Shown one piece after another: positions 9,580 through 17,946 of a stretch of 64,000 nucleotides of DNA. Position 1 is the stretch's first letter, and every line of letters begins with the position of its first letter. The notes below the pieces were generated by a model. It searched no databases, had not been told where the DNA came from, and saw nothing but the letters and a program-made list of their open reading frames with translations. This DNA is from Microcoleus sp036705565. Lineage in GTDB: Bacteria; Cyanobacteriota; Cyanobacteriia; Cyanobacteriales; Microcoleaceae. The stretch lies in assembly GCA_036705565.1 (NCBI GenBank), contig JAUBUY010000018.1. The stretch is one strand, 5' to 3'. The translations under genes and the position numbers were made by a program.

Positions 9580-9891
9580 ATGTCAATTGCCGTGGGAATG
9601 ATTGAGACAAAAGGTTTTCCCGCTGTGGTGGAAGCTGCCGATGCTATGGTCAAAGCTGCCCGCGTTACCCTCGTGGGGTATGAAAAAATCGGCAGCGCCC
9701 GCGTCACCGTAATTGTGCGCGGCAACGTGTCGGAAGTCCAAGCCTCAGTCGCAGCCGGAGTGGAATCCGTCAAGCGGGTCAACGGCGGAGAAGTCGTCTC
9801 TACCCACATCATCGCTCGCCCCCACGAAAACCTAGAATACGTTCTGCCGATTCGATATACAGAAGCAGTAGAACAGTTCCGAGGCTACTAA
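9580..9891 (+). CDS. ccmK2: Carboxysome shell hexamer protein CcmK2
   Basis: A 103-residue single BMC-domain protein and main tile of the beta-carboxysome facet. Typical features: the start AVGMIETKGFPAVVEAAD, the VGYEKIGSARVTVIVRG core (about 38-53) with the conserved Lys/Gly edge residues, and ARPHENLEYVLPI near the C-terminus. A strong ribosome binding site (AAAGGAG) lies 8 bases before the ATG. It is first in the ccm operon and nearly identical in its first 90 residues to the next gene. The K2 name follows the shorter (103 aa) form and its first position, as in Synechocystis. Confidence 0.95.
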   Translation: MSIAVGMIETKGFPAVVEAADAMVKAARVTLVGYEKIGSARVTVIVRGNVSEVQASVAAGVESVKRVNGGEVVSTHIIARPHENLEYVLPIRYTEAVEQFRGY

Positions 9892-9987
9892 GTTCTTAGC
9901 GCACAAAAATTTCGTTAAAGAAAAATTTGTGCGATCGTCAAAAATTAACTGTTTAGTTCCCCAAATATTCAATCAGGAGTAAAACCA

Positions 9988-10329
9988 ATGGCAATTGCAG
10001 TTGGCATGATCGAAACCCTAGGCTTCCCCGCAGTGGTAGAAGCCGCTGACGCGATGGTCAAAGCAGCCCGCGTCACCTTGGTAGGCTACGAAAAAATCGG
10101 TAGCGCTCGGGTTACGGTCATTGTAAGAGGAGATGTCTCGGAAGTGCAAGCTTCTGTCGCAGCCGGAGTAGAGTCAGTGAAGCGCGTTAACGGCGGACAA
10201 GTGATGTCCACCCACATTATCGCCCGCCCTCACGAAAACTTAGAGTACGTGCTGCCGATTCGCTACACCGAAGCTGTAGAACAGTTCCGTGAAGGCGTGA
10301 GTGGCATTCGCCCTCTCAACAGATCATAA
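9988..10329 (+). CDS. ccmK1: Carboxysome shell hexamer protein CcmK1
   Basis: A 113-residue BMC-domain shell protein, a tandem paralogue of the preceding gene. It differs mainly by scattered substitutions and a C-terminal extension after EAVEQFR that ends GIRPLNRS. The pore-loop and edge motifs are intact. A ribosome binding site (CAGGAG) sits before ATG 9988, 96 bp after the ccmK2 stop, so the two are surely cotranscribed. The longer tail matches CcmK1 of Synechocystis. CcmK1 and CcmK2 probably mix in the shell facets. Confidence 0.94.
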   Translation: MAIAVGMIETLGFPAVVEAADAMVKAARVTLVGYEKIGSARVTVIVRGDVSEVQASVAAGVESVKRVNGGQVMSTHIIARPHENLEYVLPIRYTEAVEQFREGVSGIRPLNRS

Positions 10330-10733
10330 GATAGGCGATTCCCTACGGGATAGCTTCGCTTCACGGCTGTTAGGGGCGTTTGGTAATTAAAAATTAAAAA
10401 TCGCGATGTTTTTGATTTAGCATTTTTAATTTTTAATTGAGGTGGGCATGGGATATTGGTTATTAGTCATGAATCATGAGTCCGTCGATTTTAGATTTTA
10501 GATTTTAGATTTTAGATTGACTCTCGCATTGAATTGGGGAGCTTGAACTCTTAGTCTAAAATTTCGATCTCGTCCACTTAAGTGGGGAATTTTACCCGTT
10601 TCTGGCGAGTCATTAGTTACTAGACGAAAAACTCTAAAAGACGCAGAGCAGACAGAAGAAAGCAAATCTAAAAACGACAAGTGACTAAGTGAAAAAATGA
10701 CAATTACCAATTACCTATTACCTATTACCTAAA
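10330..10733 (+). other. ccmK1-ccmL gap, repeat-rich
   Basis: 404 bp without a gene inside the ccm operon. It holds an AT-rich inverted repeat (AATTAAAAATTAAAAAT near 10386 and ATTTTTAATTTTTAATT near 10422). It also holds a partial family A repeat with GATTTTA heptamers at 10481-10522 and a TTACCTA tandem just before ccmL (about 10707-10731). A minus-strand open frame at 10498-10710 overlaps these repeats and has no recognisable content. Confidence 0.7.
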
Positions 10734-11039
10734 ATGCAAATGGCCAAAGTTCTCGGCACAGTTGTCAGTACCCAAAAAGAGCCGACACTGAGAGGATCGA
10801 AATTTCTACTGCTGCAATTCATCGATGAGGAAGGTTCGCCAGTTCCCGGCTATGAGGTAGCCGCTGACTGTGTGGGCGCTGGTATAGATGAATGGGTTTT
10901 AGTAACCCGAGGCAGCGCAGCCCGGATCGCGCCCGGAAGCGAAAACCGTCCGATCGATGCTCTAGTAGTAGGCATTATAGATACTGTCAATGTAGAAAAC
11001 CGCCTCATTTACAGTAAAAAAGACGACCCGTACGGCTAG
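10734..11039 (+). CDS. ccmL: Carboxysome vertex pentamer protein CcmL
   Basis: A 101-residue protein of the CcmL/EutN family, which forms pentamers capping the vertices of the icosahedral carboxysome. Motifs: AKVLGTVVSTQKEPTLRG at the N-terminus, VAADCVGAGIDEWVLVTRGSAAR (about 43-65) with the Gly-rich turn, and the C-terminal DALVVGIIDTVNV. Two ATGs, at 10734 and 10740, are possible; the family usually starts close to AKVLGTVV, so the second may be used. No clear ribosome binding site precedes either, because a TTACCTA repeat abuts the start. It lies 404 bp after ccmK1. Confidence 0.93.
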   Translation: MQMAKVLGTVVSTQKEPTLRGSKFLLLQFIDEEGSPVPGYEVAADCVGAGIDEWVLVTRGSAARIAPGSENRPIDALVVGIIDTVNVENRLIYSKKDDPYG

Positions 11040-11074
11040 TTGCAACCGTTAGCAGTTAGCAGTTAGTGGAAAAA

Positions 11075-11125
11075 TAACTAACAACTAACAACTAACAACT
11101 AACAACTAACAACTAACAACTAACA
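11075..11125 (+). repeat. Heptameric tandem repeat (AACTAAC)
   Basis: About seven tandem copies of the seven-base unit TAACAAC lie between the ccmL stop and the ccmM ribosome binding site. It is a short tandemly repeated repetitive sequence of the kind common in filamentous cyanobacteria. The ccmM ribosome binding site (TAGGAG) follows directly. Confidence 0.85.
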
Positions 11126-11157
11126 AAAAGATTTTTCAGCTTAGGAGAACTTAATTT

Positions 11158-12795
11158 ATGGCAGTCCGCAACGTTGCGGCTCCCCCGACGCCTTGGTCGA
11201 AAAACTTGGCTGAGCCTAAAATTCACGACACCGCCTTCGTACATTCCTTTTCTAACATTATTGGGGATGTGCATATCGGTTCTAATGTGATGATTGCCCC
11301 CGGGACATCTATCCGCGCCGATGAAGGCACTCCTTTTTATATCGGACAAGGAAGCAACATTCAAGACGGAGTAGTGATTCACGGCCTAGAACAAGGCCGT
11401 GTCACAGGAGACGACGACAAATCCTATTCTGTGTGGGTGGGGAAAAATACTTCCCTCACCCACATGAGTTTAATTCACGGCCCGGCCTACGTGGGCGACA
11501 ACTGCTTTATCGGCTTTCGCTCCACGGTGTTCAATGCCAGAGTGGGCAACGGCTGCATTGTCATGATGCACGTACTAATTAAAGATGTGGAGATTCCCCC
11601 CGGTAAGTACGTACCTTCGGGAGCCATCATCACTAATCAGAAGCAAGCCGATCGCTTGCCTGACGTTCAAGATTCTGACATTCAATTTGCGACCCATGTC
11701 ATCGGCATCAATGACGCTCTGAGAACGGGTTATCGCTGCGCTGAGAACATCGCCTGTCTAGCACCAATTCGCAACGAGCAAACTAAAAACCCAAATATGA
11801 CTCAAACCAAATATTCTACCCATGCCGGCACCCAATTGAGTTCAACTCTTGCCGATAGCATCCGTAATTTACTAGCTCAAGGATACAGCGTGGGAGCCGA
11901 ACACGCCGACGCACGCCGCTTCCGTACCGGTTCTTGGCGTACTTGCGGCCCGATTTCCTCAACCCGTGACTCTGAAGTGATCGCGGCTTTGTCAGCTTGC
12001 ATGGCCGAACACCAAGGAGAATACGTCCGCTTGATCGGGATTGACACCAAAGCCAAGCGCCGCGTACTAGAAGAAATCGTCCAAAGACCGGGAGACAACG
12101 GCTCTAACGGTTCTAACGGTGCGAAAACTCACCAATCTAACGGTAAAGTTGCACAACAAGCTTCATACCACAATAGCGGTTCCGTGTCAAGCGGAAAATT
12201 GAGTGCCGAAACAGTGACTCAGGTTCGGGGCTTGCTAGCTCAAGGCTACAAAATTGGCACGGAACACGCCGACGCGCGCCGCTTCCGCACCAGTTCTTGG
12301 CAAAGCGGGGCTTCGCTGCAAGTCAGAAACGAATCTGAGGCGATCGCCGCTTTGGAAGCTGTGATGAACGAGTACCCCGGTGAGTACGTGCGCTTGATCG
12401 GGATTGACCCGAAAGCTAAGCGACGCGTGGTTGAAGAAATTATTCAGCGTCCCGACGGCCCAGTTGCTCAATCGGCTAAGCCTGCAGCAACATCGGGATA
12501 CAAAGCAGCTTCGACTGGTTCGGCCAGCAGCGGCAGTTTGACCGGCAAGACGATCGACCAAATCCGCAACCTGCTTTCCCAAGGCTACAAAATTGGCACG
12601 GAACACGCCGACGCGCGCCGTTTCCGCACCGGTTCTTGGAGCAGTTGCGCCCCGATCGCATCCAACCGCGAATCCGAAGTGATTTCTGCCCTCGAAAGCT
12701 GTCTCAAAGAACACAGCGGCGAGTACGTCCGCTTGCTGGGCATCGACTCCAAGGCGAAGCGCCGGGTACTCGAAGAAATTATCCAGCGTCCTTAA
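11158..12795 (+). CDS. ccmM: Carboxysome assembly protein CcmM, gamma-CA plus three SSU-like repeats
   Basis: A 545-residue scaffold that cross-links Rubisco in the carboxysome core. Residues about 1-205 are a gamma-carbonic-anhydrase left-handed beta-helix. Candidate zinc ligands His75, His102 and His107 are present, as is the Cys194/Cys200 pair described as redox switch in the Thermosynechococcus enzyme, so it may be an active carbonic anhydrase. Three Rubisco small-subunit-like modules follow (about 228-318, 350-440, 462-545), each with GTEHADARRFRT-type and RRVLEEI-type motifs, separated by Ser/Gly/Asn linkers. Repeats 1 and 3 carry a Cys pair; repeat 2 has Gly and Val there. Met214 in the linker is a candidate internal start for the short M35 form. 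The ribosome binding site is TAGGAGA. Confidence 0.95.
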   Translation: MAVRNVAAPPTPWSKNLAEPKIHDTAFVHSFSNIIGDVHIGSNVMIAPGTSIRADEGTPFYIGQGSNIQDGVVIHGLEQGRVTGDDDKSYSVWVGKNTSLTHMSLIHGPAYVGDNCFIGFRSTVFNARVGNGCIVMMHVLIKDVEIPPGKYVPSGAIITNQKQADRLPDVQDSDIQFATHVIGINDALRTGYRCAENIACLAPIRNEQTKNPNMTQTKYSTHAGTQLSSTLADSIRNLLAQGYSVGAEHADARRFRTGSWRTCGPISSTRDSEVIAALSACMAEHQGEYVRLIGIDTKAKRRVLEEIVQRPGDNGSNGSNGAKTHQSNGKVAQQASYHNSGSVSSGKLSAETVTQVRGLLAQGYKIGTEHADARRFRTSSWQSGASLQVRNESEAIAALEAVMNEYPGEYVRLIGIDPKAKRRVVEEIIQRPDGPVAQSAKPAATSGYKAASTGSASSGSLTGKTIDQIRNLLSQGYKIGTEHADARRFRTGSWSSCAPIASNRESEVISALESCLKEHSGEYVRLLGIDSKAKRRVLEEIIQRP

Positions 12796-12814
12796 TTTGC
12801 TAGGTAATTAGCTT

Positions 12815-12857
12815 GTTTCTCCCGTTAAGCCCTCGCGTTGGGGCCAACGGGAGAAAC
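12815..12857 (+). terminator. Hairpin between ccmM and ccmN
   Basis: A perfect 12-bp stem (GTTTCTCCCGTT and its complement) closes a 19-base loop just after the ccmM stop. No T-run follows, so it may act as an RNA-stability element or partial terminator that lowers ccmN and ccmO expression relative to shell genes. The remaining 230 bp up to ccmN show nothing else recognisable. Confidence 0.5.
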
Positions 12858-13084
12858 CCCAGCGGATTTAAGTTGGATTTGAGATAGTTAAAAAGCTCGA
12901 ATGAGAAATGTTGGTCAAAATCTAGAATCTTCGGAAAGTTTCTATAAAACGTTAAATCATCAAGCTTCTCAGTATTAGTAAATTATCGTTTCTTAGATTG
13001 ACATGGTTAAATTTATCAGTCGAGAAAACCCATAATTTAAAGTCGTTTTATCGAAAAAAATAGCTCCTTTCATGGTGAAGTCGA

Positions 13085-13783
13085 ATGTATTTATCGCCAC
13101 TGCAATTAAGTAGCAACTCTCAGATTTTGATGAGTGGCGATGTAGTTGTGAATGAGGGTGCGGCGATCGCCCCTGGAGCAATCCTGCAAGCAGAGCCCGG
13201 AAGCCGGATCTCGATCGCCGCCGGTGCCTGTATCGGTATGGGAGTTATCCTTCACGCCCGTGAAGGTACTCTGGAAATCGCGGCGGGCGTAATTCTGGGT
13301 GCAGGGGTGCTGGTGGTAGGTGCGGGAACGATCGGGGAAAATGCCTGTATTGGCGCCGCGACGACCCTAATCAATCCTTGTATCGACAAAATGCAAATTA
13401 TGCCAGCAGGTTCTCTAATGGGAGATACCAGCCGCCAAGTCGCCGCAGAAGCAACAGCAGCAGCGCCAACAGCAGCGCCAACAGCAGCGCCAACAGCACC
13501 AGAACCCCCCGAAGCCACTACGCCACCAGTCGATCGACCGATCGAGCCTTTCGAGCCGATCGAGCCGCCACAACCCGCCCAAACACCGCCTCAAACTGCG
13601 CCGGAGACTGCCCCAGAGCCACCGGAACCCACCACCGCAGAGCCGCCCCAACCAGGGGAAACGCCAACTATTCTATATGGCCAAGCTCACATCAATCGGC
13701 TGTTGGGGACGCTGTTTCCGCACCGGCAAGCTTTTAATCGATCGGAGGAAAACGGCCAAACTCTATCGGGCGGTTCCGGGTAG
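13085..13783 (+). CDS. ccmN: Carboxysome assembly protein CcmN
   Basis: A 232-residue adaptor linking CcmM in the core to the CcmK shell. The N-terminal part (about 1-120) has hexapeptide-type repeats of a left-handed beta-helix (for example GAAIAPGAIL, GMGVILHA, GAGVLVVGAG). Residues about 125-195 form an Ala/Pro/Thr/Glu-rich disordered linker with APTA tandem units. The C-terminus carries the amphipathic encapsulation peptide YGQAHINRLLGTLFPHR (about 199-215), which binds shell proteins. It follows ccmM by 289 bp in the same operon. A plus-strand open frame overlapping its 3' half is an artefact of the low-complexity linker. Confidence 0.93.
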   Translation: MYLSPLQLSSNSQILMSGDVVVNEGAAIAPGAILQAEPGSRISIAAGACIGMGVILHAREGTLEIAAGVILGAGVLVVGAGTIGENACIGAATTLINPCIDKMQIMPAGSLMGDTSRQVAAEATAAAPTAAPTAAPTAPEPPEATTPPVDRPIEPFEPIEPPQPAQTPPQTAPETAPEPPEPTTAEPPQPGETPTILYGQAHINRLLGTLFPHRQAFNRSEENGQTLSGGSG

Positions 13784-13785
13784 CC

Positions 13786-13935
13786 GTCAATCGATTGCGC
13801 GATTTTCGATTTTAGATTTGAGATTGAAGCATTGACTTGCGCGAGATAAATTCGGGGTTCCTTTATGGGATACAGGTTTTTTATTTCTGGACGGATGAAT
13901 CACGTGGCGGGTATCCTCGATGCTTTCGGTCATTT
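13786..13935 (+). repeat. Dispersed repeat family A, copy 2
   Basis: Starts GTCAATCGATTGCG directly after the ccmN stop. It shares TTGACTTGCGCGAGATAAAT with copy 3, and GATACAGGTTTTTTATTTCT and GAATCACGTGGCGGGTATCC with copy 1. It fills much of the 348-bp ccmN-ccmO gap. The rest of the gap is AT-rich with no recognised feature. Confidence 0.85.
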
Positions 13936-14131
13936 CGGCAAAAGCCAGCTATGCTAAAGGCAGAAAGATCAAATATAAATAGGTAATCTCATATTATTGG
14001 TAGCTCAGCAATTTGTCAGACCTTGCAGCAGCAATCAGTGTCTTGTAGCTCGTGCAGTCTGTCTTCTCATCTGAGAAACTATAAACTATCAACAAATTTT
14101 TATTTTGGGAAGTTTCTAAGGGTAATAGAAG

Positions 14132-14905
14132 ATGGACGGACAAACAGATCGTAACAGTCACCAAGAGCGATCGCAGCGCCAGGAATACTTCAAAGACACT
14201 GCTTTGGGTTTGGTATCGACCAAGAGTTTTCCGGCAATTGTCGGGACTGCTGACATGATGCTCAAGTCGGCAGGAGTGATTTTAGTAGGATACGAAAAAA
14301 TTGGTTCCGGTCACTGTACCGCGATCGTCCGGGGCAGAATTTCGGATGTGCGTTTGGCTGTGGAAGCTGGAGCTCAAACTGCCGAACAGTTCGGGCAGTT
14401 TGTTTCTAAGTTAGTGATTCCTAGACCTTTGGCTAATTTGGAAGTGGTTTTGCCGATCGGCTTTCGGCTGACTGAACTTTCGGAAAAAGGCAGTTATTCT
14501 CGGCTTAGCAATCAGGCGATCGGTTTGCTCGAAACCCGCGGATTTCCGGCAATGGTCGGTGCTTGCGATGCTATGCTCAAATCTGCAGACGTACACTTGG
14601 CAGCTTACGAGAAAATAGGCGCCGGCTTGTGTACGGCAATTATTCGCGGTGCAGTTGCAGATGTAGCAGTAGCCGTAGAAGCCGGGATGTACGAAGCTGA
14701 GCGAATTGGCGAGTTGAACGCGGTGATGGTAATTCCGAGGCCTTTGGAAGATTTGGAACAAACTTTACCGCTGGCGAGTTGCTGGATCGAGCAGCGTAAA
14801 CCTGTGATGATGCCCATGTCGGTTAAGGAAAAGGAACAAGAATTGATCGAACTTCCCGATTTGGAGAAATTGAGAGTTTATGTGGAAGAGGAAATCAATC
14901 GGTAA
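14132..14905 (+). CDS. ccmO: Tandem BMC-domain carboxysome shell protein CcmO
   Basis: A 257-residue protein with two BMC domains that should form pseudohexameric trimers in the carboxysome shell. Domain 1 (about residues 25-115) has ALGLVSTKSFPAIVGTAD and VGYEKIGSGHCTAIVRG. Domain 2 (about 130-220) has AIGLLETRGFPAMVGACD and AAYEKIGAGLCTAIIRG. Each ends in a (V)IPRPL(A/E)(N/D)LE segment. The N-terminal 25 residues are polar, and the C-terminal tail is acidic. It is the last ccm gene in this cluster, co-oriented with ccmN but 348 bp downstream across a repeat, so it may have its own promoter. ATG 14132 gives a normal family length. Confidence 0.92.
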   Translation: MDGQTDRNSHQERSQRQEYFKDTALGLVSTKSFPAIVGTADMMLKSAGVILVGYEKIGSGHCTAIVRGRISDVRLAVEAGAQTAEQFGQFVSKLVIPRPLANLEVVLPIGFRLTELSEKGSYSRLSNQAIGLLETRGFPAMVGACDAMLKSADVHLAAYEKIGAGLCTAIIRGAVADVAVAVEAGMYEAERIGELNAVMVIPRPLEDLEQTLPLASCWIEQRKPVMMPMSVKEKEQELIELPDLEKLRVYVEEEINR

Positions 14906-15355
14906 TTGGTAATTAGGCAACAAAAGTTTGTAGAGACGTACTGTCGCAAATACTGAGACGAAATTTGTCAAAAAAATAGAGAGTTTACTCGGTAGGACTG
15001 CTGGCAACAATTTATACTGAGTAGCGGTCTCAAACTTAATTTGCCGATCTAGCCGATCGTCGCTGCATCAAGAGACACCGAGCACCAAGTAAAACTAGAC
15101 TTTTGAGAGCAAGTCGATCGAGTAAACAATCGAACTGACTAATAAGTAAATCCAGCCGACGTGCAAAGCCTTTCCACATGATTTAACTACTGTTAAAATA
15201 AACCAAAAATCCTGTTTACGGTAGATTGCCCGGAATCATTCAAGAGTTACTCTGACCGCAGGTGGATGCTCTTTCAACAGATTAACGGCTGTCGAACTCA
15301 AAACTGACAGCACAGGAATCAACCCCCAGAATCAAGCACTCCTGAAAGTTGACCT
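14906..15355. other. Intergenic region without recognised features
   Basis: 450 bp between ccmO and the TPR gene. I see no gene, tRNA, or strong hairpin-T-run terminator. A minus-strand open frame (14765-15010) overlaps the ccmO 3' end and looks spurious. The promoter of the TPR gene must lie here but was not identified. Confidence 0.5.
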
Positions 15356-16396
15356 ATGAACCTCAAACAATTTTACAAGCGCGGTTTGCACAGCGCCAAG
15401 AAAGGAAACTATGAAGCGGCGATCGACGATTTCGATCGCATACTGCAACTCAATCCCGCCGATGCCAAAGCCTATAACAATCGCGGCTTGGTGTATTATT
15501 ACATGAAAGACTACCAAAAAGCGATCGCAGACCTCAGCCAAGCCCTAGATATCAATCCTAATTTCTTCGAGGCTTACCTGAATCGAGGCAATGCTTGGCG
15601 TCATCTCGGAGAACACGACAAAGCCATTGAAGATTTAAACTGTGCTTTAGCAAATAAGCCTAACAGCCACGCTATCTACAACAACCGGGGACTGGTACTT
15701 GCTAATTTAGGAAACTACGAAGAAGCAATAGAAGACTACAATCGAGCTCTCTCTATCAATTCCAACAATTATAAAACCTATTACAACCGGGGGCGCGCTT
15801 ACTACCTTTTGGGAGAAAAAGAGGCAGCAACGGAAAACTTTAACGAAACGCTGCGGTTGAATCCTAAATATATCAAAGCTTACATAAATCGAGGTCTCTG
15901 TTACCACCAACTAGGAGACAATACGCAGGCGATGGCCGATTACAACATTGCACTCGCCATCGATCCACAAAATGTTTATGCCTATTATAACAGAGGTTGC
16001 GTTCGCTATAAATTAAAACAAATGCAGCTTGCAATTGAAGACTTTGACCAAGCAGTAGAACTCGATCCGAACTATGTTAAAGCTTATCTCAACCGGGGTT
16101 TAGCGCTGTATAAACTTGGAGATGTTGCGGCAGCAAATAAGGATTTTTACCACGTAATGTGCATTAATGCTGAAGCTTATGTATACTACCAAGCCCAGCG
16201 GTGCACGCCTGATATTAATTCATACTTCAAGGAAGCGCCGCAGGTGGAACTTAATAATGCTGCGGAATACTACAACACAACATTAAATACGATGTCAACT
16301 TCCTTAAGTTCTGCAGCATTAAACGCGGTCTGGAATCAAGAAGATTTGGAGAACAGAGACTCGATTATCTGTGAAGGTGAATTTATTAATGATTGA
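15356..16396 (+). CDS. Tetratricopeptide repeat protein
   Basis: A 346-residue protein built of about eight consecutive 34-residue TPR units (residues about 3-275). They show the W/Y-x-x-G/A...A-x-x-x-x-P consensus; most carry AYNNRG- or YYNRG-like helices A and LNP- or DPN-like turns. The C-terminal 70 residues are non-repetitive and Asn/Glu/Ser-rich. No signal peptide or membrane segment is seen, so it is probably a cytosolic protein-protein interaction scaffold. It stands alone between the ccm cluster and the NRPS locus, and its partner is unknown. The start codon gives the first TPR directly. No operon partner is evident. Confidence 0.85.
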   Translation: MNLKQFYKRGLHSAKKGNYEAAIDDFDRILQLNPADAKAYNNRGLVYYYMKDYQKAIADLSQALDINPNFFEAYLNRGNAWRHLGEHDKAIEDLNCALANKPNSHAIYNNRGLVLANLGNYEEAIEDYNRALSINSNNYKTYYNRGRAYYLLGEKEAATENFNETLRLNPKYIKAYINRGLCYHQLGDNTQAMADYNIALAIDPQNVYAYYNRGCVRYKLKQMQLAIEDFDQAVELDPNYVKAYLNRGLALYKLGDVAAANKDFYHVMCINAEAYVYYQAQRCTPDINSYFKEAPQVELNNAAEYYNTTLNTMSTSLSSAALNAVWNQEDLENRDSIICEGEFIND

Positions 16397-16700
16397 TTTA
16401 TTCAGTAATCAGGGAGCTTGCGTACTTAGTCGGCTAAAATGTTACAATAATATCTCATTTTAGCACACGATCGGGAGCATCTCATATTTGTAAAAACACT
16501 TCTTCTGGCTCCTTCCTTCTTCCTCTTCCCTCTTCCCTCCTGCCTCCTGCCTCCTGCCTCAAAACTCCAATTTCTAGCGGAGGCCTGCTTTCATTGAGAT
16601 GCTCCCACACTAAGTATGGAAGAACCATAAACATTAACTGAAACTATTCCATAATGCCATTGAAGATTTTAAGTTCAGCCGTTCTCCGGCAAGGGCAACT
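16397..16700. repeat. Intergenic region with CCTTCTT/CTGCCTC tandem repeats
   Basis: 304 bp between convergent genes. At about 16500-16562 there is a pyrimidine-rich short tandem array (CTTCCTTCTTCC, then CCTGCCT heptamers). GAGCATCTCAT at 16476 and, inverted, ATGAGATGCTC near 16596 flank this array. The convergent layout suggests both transcripts end here. Confidence 0.6.
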
Positions 16701-17888
16701 TCAATTTCCGTTTAACACTTGAACAATTGAATCAGTAAGTTCCTGAAACCTTGCTCTCCCAAGCCGCCCGACAGCAGCAAGGGCTAGGTTCTCTTCTATA
16801 TGTTTTGGCGCTTTCATCCCTACAAGGGCACTCAGGAGGCCAGGGGCGCTGCGGGTATATTGGAGCGCCCGCTGGCAGTCTGTCCGCAAGCTTTCGCCAA
16901 AGGCAGAAGCAATCTTTTCTGGGATCTGACCGATAACCTGCGCTTCACAGATCGACCTACTGGCGATCGCCCAAATGCCTAAGCGATCGGCAGCTTCCAA
17001 TACTGAGACTTGTTCTCCTTTGATTGTTTGAGTTGGGCTTAGCACAGCTTCCGGCATCCCCATATTCAAAGGAAGCTGGATAAACCGAAACCCATCCTCT
17101 TTGTTCCCAGCTACTTCGCGAGCAATGGACTTCGCACGCGCCAGATCGATATGGTACTTTTCAGTTGGAGGTACGCGAAAAGCATTCCAAGTTGCCACAC
17201 CGTAATTAGCAATTTTTCCAGCTAAAACCGCACCTTCAAGTACCTCAAAAACCTCTCGCAACCGATTGTAAAAAATATCGGGTTCAACTTGAGAAAGTAG
17301 CTTTTCTGGATTGTGAAGATAGTAGACATCGATTGTCTCAATGCCGAGGTTGGCGAGGCTCCAATTAAGCTGATCTTGAATGTATTCTGGGTGGATGCAG
17401 TAACGCTCCTGGGCCAAATCTGCCATGCTGATAGTAGAGTTGTTTGGCTCGACGTACTGCTGATAAAACCACTCTACATGGTTGGGAGTTGGATGGGGAA
17501 CAACGCCGCCTTTCGTACAGATAATTAGTTCATCCCTTGAGGCTTCTCCCGATTCCAGGAGACGGCGGATAGCCTTTCCTACGCTCCGCTCTCCGTACTG
17601 GTAGCGGTAGTTAATTGCTGAGTCAATTAGGTTGGCACCCCGCCGAACCGATTCCACTACAGCTTCCGCCACCAGAGTGTCAGTATACTCATCTGGTTCC
17701 CCAAGGTAAGTGCCAATTCCAATCGAGCTGGCCACAAGCGAACCAGTTTCTCGGAAGTGATCGGCTGCACAGTTTTTGTTGTGCCGTTCCCTGTAACGCC
17801 GCGTTCCTTCTGCGGTAGCTCTGCCTGCGATCGCGATCGCATTATTATTTCCTAAGCTAACATTCATTAAGTTTAAGCCCTCCTTCAT
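16701..17888 (-). CDS. Aldo/keto reductase at the end of the NRPS operon
   Basis: A 395-residue member of the aldo/keto reductase superfamily, NADPH-dependent enzymes that reduce aldehydes to alcohols. The catalytic tetrad can be read: Asp and Tyr in LIDSAINYR (about 85-93), Lys in ICTKGG (about 124) and His in YYLHNPE (about 192). It is the last gene of the minus-strand NRPS group, 58 bp downstream of the protein with a thioester reductase domain. The obvious inferred job is reduction of the peptide aldehyde released by that domain to an alcohol. A GAGGAAA ribosome binding site precedes the ATG. The first 45 residues have no clear match to the barrel and may be a lineage-specific extension. 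Confidence 0.85.
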   Translation of the reverse strand: MKEGLNLMNVSLGNNNAIAIAGRATAEGTRRYRERHNKNCAADHFRETGSLVASSIGIGTYLGEPDEYTDTLVAEAVVESVRRGANLIDSAINYRYQYGERSVGKAIRRLLESGEASRDELIICTKGGVVPHPTPNHVEWFYQQYVEPNNSTISMADLAQERYCIHPEYIQDQLNWSLANLGIETIDVYYLHNPEKLLSQVEPDIFYNRLREVFEVLEGAVLAGKIANYGVATWNAFRVPPTEKYHIDLARAKSIAREVAGNKEDGFRFIQLPLNMGMPEAVLSPTQTIKGEQVSVLEAADRLGIWAIASRSICEAQVIGQIPEKIASAFGESLRTDCQRALQYTRSAPGLLSALVGMKAPKHIEENLALAAVGRLGRARFQELTDSIVQVLNGN

Positions 17889-17946
17889 TGAAAATTTTCC
17901 TCAAAGTGACCAAGGTAGAAACGCGATCGCTCGCGCCTCTACATTT

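Noticed and set aside
10481..10522. Possible CRISPR from GATTTTA tandem units
   Set aside because: Units are seven bases without spacers; they are short tandem repeats. No cas gene or spaced repeat was found in the window.
12235..12714. 159-codon minus-strand open frame in ccmM
   Set aside because: Antisense shadow of the repeated SSU-like modules, arising from their shared codon pattern.
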